5,188 nt of DNA, taken from positions 1-5,188 of the forward strand of contig JAHFVB010000392.1 in NCBI GenBank assembly GCA_023264755.1, given 5' to 3'. Within the stretch, counting starts at the first letter, position 1, and every line of letters begins with the position of its first letter. This stretch comes from Mycobacterium sp. (GTDB lineage Bacteria > Actinomycetota > Actinomycetes > Mycobacteriales > Mycobacteriaceae). Under the pieces are notes generated by a model. That model ran no database searches. It was not told the origin of the DNA and saw nothing but the letters and a program-made list of their open reading frames with translations. Positions 1-5,188 of this stretch are shown here, one piece after another. The position numbers and the translations under genes are program-made.

Positions 1-928
1 GGAACTCGTCGACCATCATGCGTACGACGGTGGCCTCGGTCGACAGTTCGGCCAGGGCGAAGCGGCTGTTCTGGAAGCTTCCGATGGGCTTGCCGAAGGC
101 CTTGCGATCCTTGGCATACTGCAGCGTCTGCTCGAGCACCGCCTCCATGCCGGCGGCGGCCATCACCGCGATGCTGATGCGCTCCTGGGGCAGGTTCTGC
201 ATCAGGTAGACGAAGCCCGACCCCTCCTGACCGAGCAGGTTCTCGGCGGGCACCTTCACGTCGGTGAAGGAGAGCTCGGCCGTGTCCTGGGCGTCGAGCC
301 CGATCTTGTCGAGGTGGCGCCCACGTTCGAAACCGTCCATGCCCCGTTCGACGACCAGTAGGGAGAATCCGAGCGCGCCCTTCTCCGGGTCGGTGCAGGC
401 GACCACGATGACGAGGTCGGCGTTGATGCCGTTGGTGATGAACGTCTTCGAGCCGTTGAGCACCCAGCTGCCGTCCTCCTGCTTGACCGCCCGCGTCTTG
501 ATTCCCTGAAGGTCGCTACCCGTACCCGGCTCGGTCATGGCGATCGCCGTGATCAATTCTCCGGAACAGAATCCCGGCAACCAGCGCTGCTTCTGCTCGT
601 CGGTGGCCAGTCGGAGTAGATAGGGCGCGATGATGTCGTTCTGGAGCGAGAACCCGAGTCCGCTGTAGCGGCCCGCCGTGGTCTCCTCCGTGACGACGAC
701 GTTGTAGCGGAAGTCGGGCTCACCGCCCCCGCCGTATTCCTCGGGCACCGCCATGCCGAGAAAGCCCTGCTTGCCGGCCTCGAGCCACACCTCGCGGGGC
801 ACGATCTTGTCCTTCTCCCATTGGTCGTGGAAGGGCGCGACGTGGCGCTCGAGGAAGCTGCGGTACGAGTCCCGGAAGAGTTCGTGCTCGGGTTCGAACA
901 GCGTGCGTTCGTATTTGATGACACCCAT
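1..928 (-). CDS. fadE20: Acyl-CoA dehydrogenase, LCAD-like (FadE20), 3'-truncated by window edge
   Basis: This FAD-dependent enzyme catalyses the first step of beta-oxidation, alpha,beta-dehydrogenation of an acyl-CoA to the trans-2-enoyl-CoA, in the cytoplasm. I translated the minus strand from the ATG at 928 and the frame stays open for 309 residues to the window edge; the family is usually about 380-390 residues, so roughly the last fifth is missing. Visible family landmarks are the N-terminal helical domain (about 1-120), the flavin/substrate segment AMTEPGTGSDLQG (130-142), NGSKTFITNG (158-167), and the start of the C-terminal helical domain with YAKDRKAFGKPIGSFQ (271-286). The stretch LPQERISIA puts Glu249 where LCAD and isovaleryl-CoA dehydrogenase carry their catalytic base (helix G), unlike MCAD, where it lies near the C-terminus. 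The start is fixed by a GGAGG seven bases upstream. Gene order next to hflX and dapF matches M. tuberculosis fadE20. Chain-length preference cannot be read from sequence; long-chain is inferred from similarity to LCAD. Confidence 0.93.
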   Translation of the reverse strand, partial: MGVIKYERTLFEPEHELFRDSYRSFLERHVAPFHDQWEKDKIVPREVWLEAGKQGFLGMAVPEEYGGGGEPDFRYNVVVTEETTAGRYSGLGFSLQNDIIAPYLLRLATDEQKQRWLPGFCSGELITAIAMTEPGTGSDLQGIKTRAVKQEDGSWVLNGSKTFITNGINADLVIVVACTDPEKGALGFSLLVVERGMDGFERGRHLDKIGLDAQDTAELSFTDVKVPAENLLGQEGSGFVYLMQNLPQERISIAVMAAAGMEAVLEQTLQYAKDRKAFGKPIGSFQNSRFALAELSTEATVVRMMVDEF

Positions 929-935
929 GATTTGA

Positions 936-940
936 CCTCC
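936..940 (-). promoter_or_regulatory. Shine-Dalgarno of fadE20
   Basis: On the minus strand GGAGG is followed by seven bases (TCAAATC) and the ATG at 928. This is a near-ideal ribosome binding site. It decides the fadE20 start, and it contrasts with the lack of any purine-rich site before the divergent bisC-type gene. Confidence 0.85.
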
Positions 941-965
941 GGTCGCGAAGTGGGATTTGCCGACG

Positions 966-971
966 ACCCTA
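966..971 (-). promoter_or_regulatory. Possible -10 hexamer of fadE20
   Basis: On the minus strand TAGGGT (within TATAGGGT, 973-966) fits the mycobacterial TANNNT -10 pattern. It would give a 5' leader of roughly 30 bases containing the GGAGG site. I see no convincing -35 box, which is common for mycobacterial promoters. The inverted repeat at 977-994 lies just upstream, in the -35/-10 spacer position. This is an inference from motif and spacing only. Confidence 0.35.
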
Positions 972-976
972 TACCA

Positions 977-994
977 GCCAACCGGATGGTTGGC
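977..994. promoter_or_regulatory. 18-bp inverted repeat, probable repressor operator
   Basis: GCCAACC-GGAT-GGTTGGC is a perfect 7-bp inverted repeat with a 4-bp centre, in the 105-bp gap between divergently transcribed fadE20 and the bisC-type gene. Its size and symmetry resemble operators of dimeric TetR-family repressors, which commonly control acyl-CoA metabolism genes in actinobacteria. It is immediately upstream of the possible fadE20 -10, so a bound protein would block that promoter. It is about 27 bp upstream of the possible bisC -10, so it could also act on that gene. No regulator is encoded in the window, and I cannot match the site to a named regulator. Confidence 0.5.
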
Positions 995-1020
995 CGGCCT
1001 CGACATCGGGTTCCCGGCAA

Positions 1021-1026
1021 TAGACT
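1021..1026 (+). promoter_or_regulatory. Possible -10 hexamer giving a leaderless bisC transcript
   Basis: TAGACT fits the TANNNT -10 pattern and ends seven bases before the A of the ATG at 1034. With the usual distance from -10 to transcription start, RNA would begin at or within a base or two of the start codon. The absence of a Shine-Dalgarno sequence before this ATG agrees with leaderless translation, which is frequent in mycobacteria. No clear -35 is visible. Confidence 0.45.
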
Positions 1027-1033
1027 GGCCACC

Positions 1034-3325
1034 ATGACGCGCCCGCCGACGAGTCTCACGCACTGGGGCGCGTTCAGCGCCGACATGCACGCCGGGGACA
1101 TCGCGACCGTGACGCCGTTTGCCGGCGACACCGATCCGTCTCCGCTGCTCGGCAACCTGCCCGGCTCGATCAGACACCGTTCGCGGGTCGCTTCCCCCGC
1201 CGTCCGCAGAGGTTGGCTGGAGCACGGCCCAGGTCCCAGCTCGAGACGCGGTGCCGACGACTTCGTCGCGGTGTCCTGGGACGAGCTGACCGAACTGCTG
1301 GCCGACGAGCTGCGCCGCGTCGTCGACACTCACGGCAACGAGGCCATCTACGGCGGCTCCTACGGCTGGGCCAGTGCGGGTCGCTTCCATCACGCCCAAA
1401 GCCAGGTGCATCGGTTTCTGAAAATGCTTGGCGGCTATACCTTTTCCAAGCACTCCTACAGCCTGGGCGCCACCGGGGTAATCATGCCGCGGGTCGTGGG
1501 CACCCACGACGACCTCTTCCGCAAGTCGACGAATTGGCAGGTCATCGTCGACCACACCGACCTGCTGGTGTGTTTCGGCGGGGTGGCGCTGAAGAACTCA
1601 GCGGTCAACCCGGGCGGCACCACCGAACATCCGACCCGAGGTGCCCTGCACCGACTGCGCGAGCGCGGCGGGAAGGTCGTGTCGTTCAGCCCGCTGCGCG
1701 ACGACGTGGACGGTGACTGCGAGTGGTTCGCCCCGGTGCCCGGCACGGATGTGGCCATCATGCTGGCGTTGGCGCACGTGCTAGCCGTCGAGGGCCTGGC
1801 CGACGAGGCCTTCCTGCGGACCTACTGCACCGGATACGACCGGTTCGAGCGCTACCTGCTGGGCAGCGACGACGGGGTGCCCAAGTCTCCGCACTGGGCC
1901 GCCCGCATCTGCGGGCTGCCCGCCGACGAGTTGACTCGCCTGGCCCGACGCATGGCCAGCGGGCGCACCATGGTGACGGTCAGCTGGTCGCTGCAACGGA
2001 TCCGGCACGGAGAACAAGCCCCCTGGATGGGCCTGACACTCGCCGCCATGCTGGGCCAACTCGGGCTCCCCGGAGGCGGTTTCGGCCACGGCTACGGCTC
2101 TCAGAACGAACTGGGCATGGCCCCGCTGCGCTGCGGACTGCCGACGCTGCCACAAGGTCCCAACCCGGTGCGGTCCTTCATCCCGGTCGCGGCCATCAGC
2201 GACATGCTGCTGCACCCCGGCGAATCCTTCGACTACAACGGCCTTCAGCTGACCTACCCGGACATCAGGCTGGTCTACTGGGCGGGCGGCAACCCCTTCC
2301 ACCACCACCAGAACCTGCCCCGCCTGCGACGAGCATTGGCTCTGCCCGAGACCATCGTCGTGCATGATCCGTACTGGACGGCCATGGCCAAGCACGCCGA
2401 CATCGTGGTGCCGTCGACCACGGCGTTCGAACGCAACGACTACTCGGGCTCGCGCAACGATCCGATGCTGATGGCCATGCCCGCGCTGACGCCGCCGTAT
2501 CAACAGGCCCGTGACGACTACTCCACCTTCGCGGCGTTGGCCCATCGGCTTGGCTTCGGCGAACAGTTCACCGAAGGACTCACCGCCGACCAGTGGCTGG
2601 TGCAGATGTACGAGAAGTGGTCTGCGGGGCTGGATTTCGCCGTGCCCTCGTTCGAGGAGTTCTGGGCGGCCGGACAGTTGCGATTGCCGACCGAGGACGG
2701 GCTGACCCTGCTGGCCGACTTCCGCGCCGACCCGGTGGCCCACCCGCTACACACCCCGAGCGGGCGCATCGAGATCTTCTCCGCCGACATCGACGGCTTC
2801 GGCTACCCCGATTGTGCCGGTCATCCCAAGTGGTACGAACCCAGCGAATGGCTGCACGGGGAGCGGGCGACCCGCTTTCCGTTGCTCCTGCTGGCCAATC
2901 AGCCCGCCACCCGGCTGCACAGCCAACTCGACGGCGGCGCCACCAGCCAGGCATCGAAAGTGCAAGGCCGCGAACCGATCCAGATGCATCCCGCCGACGC
3001 TGCCGAGCGCGGACTGGACAGCGGCGACGTGGTCCGGGTCTTCAACGACCGGGGTGCCTGCCTGGCCGGAGTCGTCGTCGACGACCGGCTGCGCCGCGGC
3101 GTGGTGCAGCTGTCGACGGGGGCCTGGTACTCCCCCGCGGACCCCGCCGATCCGGACGCGATGTGCGTGCACGGCAACCCCAACGTGCTCACCGAAGACG
3201 TCGGCACGTCGGCCTTGGCCAAGGGCTGCACCGGGGCGCACGTGCTGGTCGAACTCGAGAAGCACACCGGAACCCTGCCGGCGGTGCGTGCGCTCGAACC
3301 TCCGCAGCTCTCGCCGCGCGCCTAG
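1034..3325 (+). CDS. bisC: Cytoplasmic molybdopterin S/N-oxide reductase, biotin sulfoxide reductase type
   Basis: This 763-residue protein is a full-length member of the DMSO reductase family, in the BisC/DorA/TorA group that binds bis-molybdopterin guanine dinucleotide. BisC enzymes reduce biotin sulfoxide and free methionine-S-sulfoxide. The opening LTHWGAF (8-14) and VRRGWLE (57-63) match the family N-terminus. YGGSYGW (106-112) supplies Tyr110 and Trp112, equivalent to the active-site Tyr/Trp pair of DMSO reductase; the Tyr is typical of DMSO and biotin sulfoxide reductases rather than TMAO reductase. In HSYSLGATGVIMPRVVG (140-156) Ser143 is the probable molybdenum ligand. GGTTEH (194-199), SPLRDD (219-224) and the C-terminal cofactor-binding domain with NQPATRLHSQLDGG (622-635) and GNPNVLTEDVGTS (714-726) also fit. 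No N-terminal Cys cluster for 4Fe-4S and no twin-Arg signal are present, so it should be cytoplasmic and lack its own iron-sulfur centre. Extending upstream to 821 is rejected because the extra residues have no family similarity and overlap fadE20. The physiological substrate and electron donor are unknown. Confidence 0.9.
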   Translation: MTRPPTSLTHWGAFSADMHAGDIATVTPFAGDTDPSPLLGNLPGSIRHRSRVASPAVRRGWLEHGPGPSSRRGADDFVAVSWDELTELLADELRRVVDTHGNEAIYGGSYGWASAGRFHHAQSQVHRFLKMLGGYTFSKHSYSLGATGVIMPRVVGTHDDLFRKSTNWQVIVDHTDLLVCFGGVALKNSAVNPGGTTEHPTRGALHRLRERGGKVVSFSPLRDDVDGDCEWFAPVPGTDVAIMLALAHVLAVEGLADEAFLRTYCTGYDRFERYLLGSDDGVPKSPHWAARICGLPADELTRLARRMASGRTMVTVSWSLQRIRHGEQAPWMGLTLAAMLGQLGLPGGGFGHGYGSQNELGMAPLRCGLPTLPQGPNPVRSFIPVAAISDMLLHPGESFDYNGLQLTYPDIRLVYWAGGNPFHHHQNLPRLRRALALPETIVVHDPYWTAMAKHADIVVPSTTAFERNDYSGSRNDPMLMAMPALTPPYQQARDDYSTFAALAHRLGFGEQFTEGLTADQWLVQMYEKWSAGLDFAVPSFEEFWAAGQLRLPTEDGLTLLADFRADPVAHPLHTPSGRIEIFSADIDGFGYPDCAGHPKWYEPSEWLHGERATRFPLLLLANQPATRLHSQLDGGATSQASKVQGREPIQMHPADAAERGLDSGDVVRVFNDRGACLAGVVVDDRLRRGVVQLSTGAWYSPADPADPDAMCVHGNPNVLTEDVGTSALAKGCTGAHVLVELEKHTGTLPAVRALEPPQLSPRA

Positions 3326-3344
3326 TCGCCGACGGCGAAGCTAG
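3322..3344. terminator. Hairpin spanning both convergent stop codons, candidate bidirectional terminator
   Basis: TCGCC (3326-3330), loop GAC and GGCGA (3334-3338) form a perfect 5-bp stem. It is extended, after a 2-base AG bulge, by CTAG (3322-3325) pairing with CTAG (3341-3344). The two outer arms contain the TAG stop of the bisC-type gene and, on the other strand, the TAG stop of hflX. There is no T-tract on either side, so it is not a classical intrinsic terminator, but it is the only structure between two convergent genes 15 bp apart. Confidence 0.35.
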
Positions 3345-4738
3345 AAGGTGGCGAACTCACGCAGGCTGGCTGCCAACGCGACTGGCACCCGCGCCTTGAA
3401 CCTGGTGCCCTGTTCGGTGTGCTCGGTGGCATCGATACGGCCGTCGGCGTGCACCCGGGCGACGAGATCGCCGCGGTCATAGGGAATGGTGACGTCCACC
3501 GTCGTATCGGTCGCCACCACCAGCTCGCTCATCCGCCGGCGCAGCTGATCCAGCCCGTCGCCGGTGCGCGCCGAGACGAACACCGCGCCGTGCAGTGCGT
3601 GGCGCAGCTGCGCGAGCATCAGCCCACTCGCTGCATCAGTCTTGTTGACCACCAGCAACTCTGGCGGCGGAGCGATGTCGTACTCGGCCACCACGTCGTT
3701 GACGACCTTGCGGACGGCGTTGATCTGCGCCAGCGGGTTCACGTCGGACCCGTCGATGACGTGGACCAGCAGCTCGGCATCGACGACCTCCTCCAAGGTC
3801 GATCGAAACGCCTCGACGAGTTGCGTCGGCAGATGCCGCACGAAACCGACCGTGTCGGTCAGCACGAAGGGCCGCCCGTCGTCGAATTGCCCACGGCGGG
3901 TGGTGGGTTCGAGCGTGGCGAACAACGAGTTCTCGACCAGCACACCGGCGCCGGTGAGCGCGTTGAGCAGGCTGGACTTGCCGGCGTTGGTGTATCCGAC
4001 GATCGCGACCGAGGGAATCTCCGTGCGGCGGCGGCTGCCGCGCTGCGTGTCGCGAATCTTCTTCATGTCCTTGATTTCACGGCGCAGCTTCGACATGCGC
4101 TCGCGGATGCGGCGCCGGTCGGTTTCGATCTTGGTCTCGCCGGGGCCACGGGTGCCCACCCCACCACCGCTGCCGCCGGCCCCGCCGCCCTGGCGGGACA
4201 TCGACTCACCCCAGCCGCGCAGCCGGGGCAGCATGTACTCCATCTGCGCGTACGCGACCTGAGCCTTGCCCTCCCGGCTGGTGGCGTGCTGCGCGAAGAT
4301 GTCGAGGATCAGCGCGGTGCGGTCGACGACTTTGACCTTGACGGCCTTCTCCAGTGCGTTCAGCTGCGCCGGGCTCAATTCACCGTCGCAGATGACGGTG
4401 TCGGCACCGGTGGCGACGACCACGTCGCGCAGTTCTTGGGCCTTGCCGGAACCGATGTAGGTGGACGGGTCCGGTTTGTCGCGCCGCTGGATCATGCCCT
4501 CGAGCACCTCGGAGCCCGCAGTCTCGGCGAGGGCGGCCAATTCGGCCAGGCTGGCCTCGCCGTCGGCGGCCGACCCGTCGGTCCACACTCCCACCAGGAC
4601 GACCCGTTCCAGGCGCAGCTGGCGGTACTCGACCTCGGAGACGTCGGTGAGTTCGGTGGAAAGGCCCGCCACGCGGCGTAGCGCGGCGCGATCCTCGAGG
4701 GCCAGTTCGCCCGTACTTGGGATGTTGGGGTTAGTCAT
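3341..4738 (-). CDS. hflX: GTPase HflX, ribosome-splitting factor
   Basis: This 465-residue protein is an HflX-type GTPase that binds the 50S subunit and splits stalled or hibernating 70S ribosomes; in mycobacteria it has been linked to tolerance of macrolide/lincosamide drugs. The N-terminal HflX domain (about 35-180) includes RRDKPDPSTYIGSGK (85-99) and LILDIFAQHA (143-152). A Gly-rich linker (184-198) leads to GPGETKIETDRRRI (198-211) and a basic coiled-coil helix. The G domain has G1 GYTNAGKSS (248-256), switch I LFATLEPTTR (272-281), G3 DTVGF (295-299), G4 NKTD (365-368) and G5 SAR (389-391), followed by a C-terminal domain ending REFATF. All nucleotide-binding motifs are intact. The ATG at 4738 is the first in-frame start after a TAA 48 bases upstream; the only purine-rich run, AAGGGG, is about 16 bases away, too far for a good ribosome site. 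It lies 62 bp downstream of dapF on the same strand and is probably co-transcribed with it. Confidence 0.96.
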   Translation of the reverse strand: MTNPNIPSTGELALEDRAALRRVAGLSTELTDVSEVEYRQLRLERVVLVGVWTDGSAADGEASLAELAALAETAGSEVLEGMIQRRDKPDPSTYIGSGKAQELRDVVVATGADTVICDGELSPAQLNALEKAVKVKVVDRTALILDIFAQHATSREGKAQVAYAQMEYMLPRLRGWGESMSRQGGGAGGSGGGVGTRGPGETKIETDRRRIRERMSKLRREIKDMKKIRDTQRGSRRRTEIPSVAIVGYTNAGKSSLLNALTGAGVLVENSLFATLEPTTRRGQFDDGRPFVLTDTVGFVRHLPTQLVEAFRSTLEEVVDAELLVHVIDGSDVNPLAQINAVRKVVNDVVAEYDIAPPPELLVVNKTDAASGLMLAQLRHALHGAVFVSARTGDGLDQLRRRMSELVVATDTTVDVTIPYDRGDLVARVHADGRIDATEHTEQGTRFKARVPVALAASLREFATF

Positions 4739-4786
4739 GTGTATGGAGATGGTGCCCCTTCGGGGTGTCTTCGTGCATCTGATTTA

Positions 4787-4814
4787 TCACTGCTGGTTCG
4801 TCACTGCTGGTTGG
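4787..4814. repeat. 14-bp tandem duplication at the dapF stop codon
   Basis: Two adjacent 14-base units, TCACTGCTGGTTCG (4787-4800) and TCACTGCTGGTTGG (4801-4814), agree at 13 of 14 positions. The 4801-4814 copy holds the last four codons and the TGA stop of dapF; the other copy lies just past the stop. The protein is unaffected, and the result is a slightly longer gap before hflX. It looks like a replication-slippage duplication. Confidence 0.8.
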
Positions 4815-5188
4815 TCCACCAGCGGTCGGACAGTTCACCGTGGGCCACCAATACCGAGGGACCGCGCAAGAAGCTGTTGACGTCGGTGACCGTGACGGTG
4901 ACCTCACCACCGGGTACTCGGACCTTCAGCGTTCCGGTGGCCAGGCCCTGGTGCTGCAGGGCGGCGACCGCGGCGGCGACCGTACCGGTCCCACACGAGC
5001 GGGTCTCGCCGACTCCGCGTTCGTGCACGCGCATGGTGACCACCCCGTCGGCCGGCGGGCCGGAGCGAAGCGACTCGGGAATCGGAACCGGCGCGGTCAA
5101 CACCTCGACGTTGACGCCGTCGGGGAACTGCGCGCCGTCGAATGCCACGGGTGCGGCGACGTCGAGGTCGGCGAGCTCGGCGGCGGTG
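4801..5188 (-). CDS. dapF: Diaminopimelate epimerase, C-terminal part (5' end outside window)
   Basis: DapF interconverts LL- and meso-2,6-diaminopimelate in the cytoplasm, the late step that supplies meso-DAP for peptidoglycan and for lysine. The frame is open from the right edge to the TGA at 4803-4801, giving about 129 codons, a little under half of the usual 275-290 residue protein. FPDGVNVE is the family's conserved segment opening the C-terminal lobe. [20 protein letters not shown] contains one of the two active-site cysteines (codon at 4993-4995) and the GTG loop that grips the substrate carboxylate. The partner cysteine would be upstream, outside the window. A GTG at 5148 is internal and is not a start, since homology continues upstream of it. 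It is followed on the same strand by hflX, as in M. tuberculosis. Confidence 0.93.
   Translation of the reverse strand, partial: TAAELADLDVAAPVAFDGAQFPDGVNVEVLTAPVPIPESLRSGPPADGVVTMRVHERGVGETRSCGTGTVAAAVAALQHQGLATGTLKVRVPGGEVTVTVTDVNSFLRGPSVLVAHGELSDRWWTNQQ

Noticed and set aside
821..1033. 71-residue N-terminal extension of the bisC-type protein
   Set aside because: The extension would overlap the start of fadE20 and run through the promoter region, and it has no similarity to the family N-terminus or to a Tat signal. The ATG at 1034 begins just before the conserved THWG segment.
553..1329. 258-codon minus-strand frame crossing the fadE20/bisC gap
   Set aside because: It overlaps fadE20 in another frame and bisC on the opposite strand. 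The product is Ser/Arg/Thr-rich with no domain, and both overlapped genes are clearly real.
1781..2743. 320-codon open frame on the minus strand inside the bisC-type gene
   Set aside because: It is antisense to a conserved molybdoenzyme, has low-complexity composition and no family resemblance, and is a typical shadow in high-GC DNA.
3419..4681. 420-codon open frame on the plus strand opposite hflX
   Set aside because: It lies wholly antisense to the intact, motif-complete hflX. Its product has no recognisable domain and is rich in the Val/Asp/Gly/Arg mix expected from reading GC-rich codons backwards.
4754..4766. CCCC-TTC-GGGG stem before hflX as a terminator or riboswitch
   Set aside because: It has only four base pairs with a 3-base loop, no extension and no T-tract. 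It is too weak to call as a feature.

Overview
The window is GC-rich actinobacterial chromosome, most likely from a Mycobacterium or Mycolicibacterium. It carries parts or all of four genes: fadE20 (minus, 3' end cut off by the left edge), a bisC-type molybdopterin sulfoxide reductase gene (plus, complete), hflX (minus, complete) and dapF (minus, 5' end cut off by the right edge). The order dapF-hflX-fadE20 on one strand is the one I know from Mycobacterium tuberculosis (Rv2726c, Rv2725c, Rv2724c), and the HflX and FadE20 proteins read like mycobacterial orthologues. The difference is the bisC-type gene lying in the opposite orientation between hflX and fadE20.

Layout. Positions 1-928 encode an acyl-CoA dehydrogenase that closely resembles mammalian long-chain acyl-CoA dehydrogenase. 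Positions 929-1033 are a short divergent control region. It holds a strong Shine-Dalgarno sequence for fadE20, an 18-bp perfect inverted repeat that looks like a repressor operator, and a -10-like hexamer placed so that the bisC transcript could begin at its own ATG (leaderless). Positions 1034-3325 encode the sulfoxide reductase. Its stop codon faces that of hflX across 15 bp, and a small hairpin spans both stop codons. Positions 3341-4738 encode HflX. A 62-bp gap then separates it from dapF (4801-5188). That gap contains a 14-bp tandem duplication that includes the dapF stop codon, and a tiny His-rich reading frame that overlaps the hflX start.

Function. dapF makes meso-diaminopimelate for peptidoglycan and lysine, and is probably co-transcribed with hflX, a ribosome-splitting GTPase. 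fadE20 belongs to fatty acyl-CoA beta-oxidation. The bisC-type enzyme probably reduces sulfoxides in the cytoplasm, such as biotin sulfoxide or methionine-S-sulfoxide. The sequence shows no metabolic link between it and its neighbours; it looks like an independent unit in an otherwise conserved core region. I see no mobile element, CRISPR array, RNA gene or defence system. The most interesting material is in the short control regions rather than in the coding sequences.
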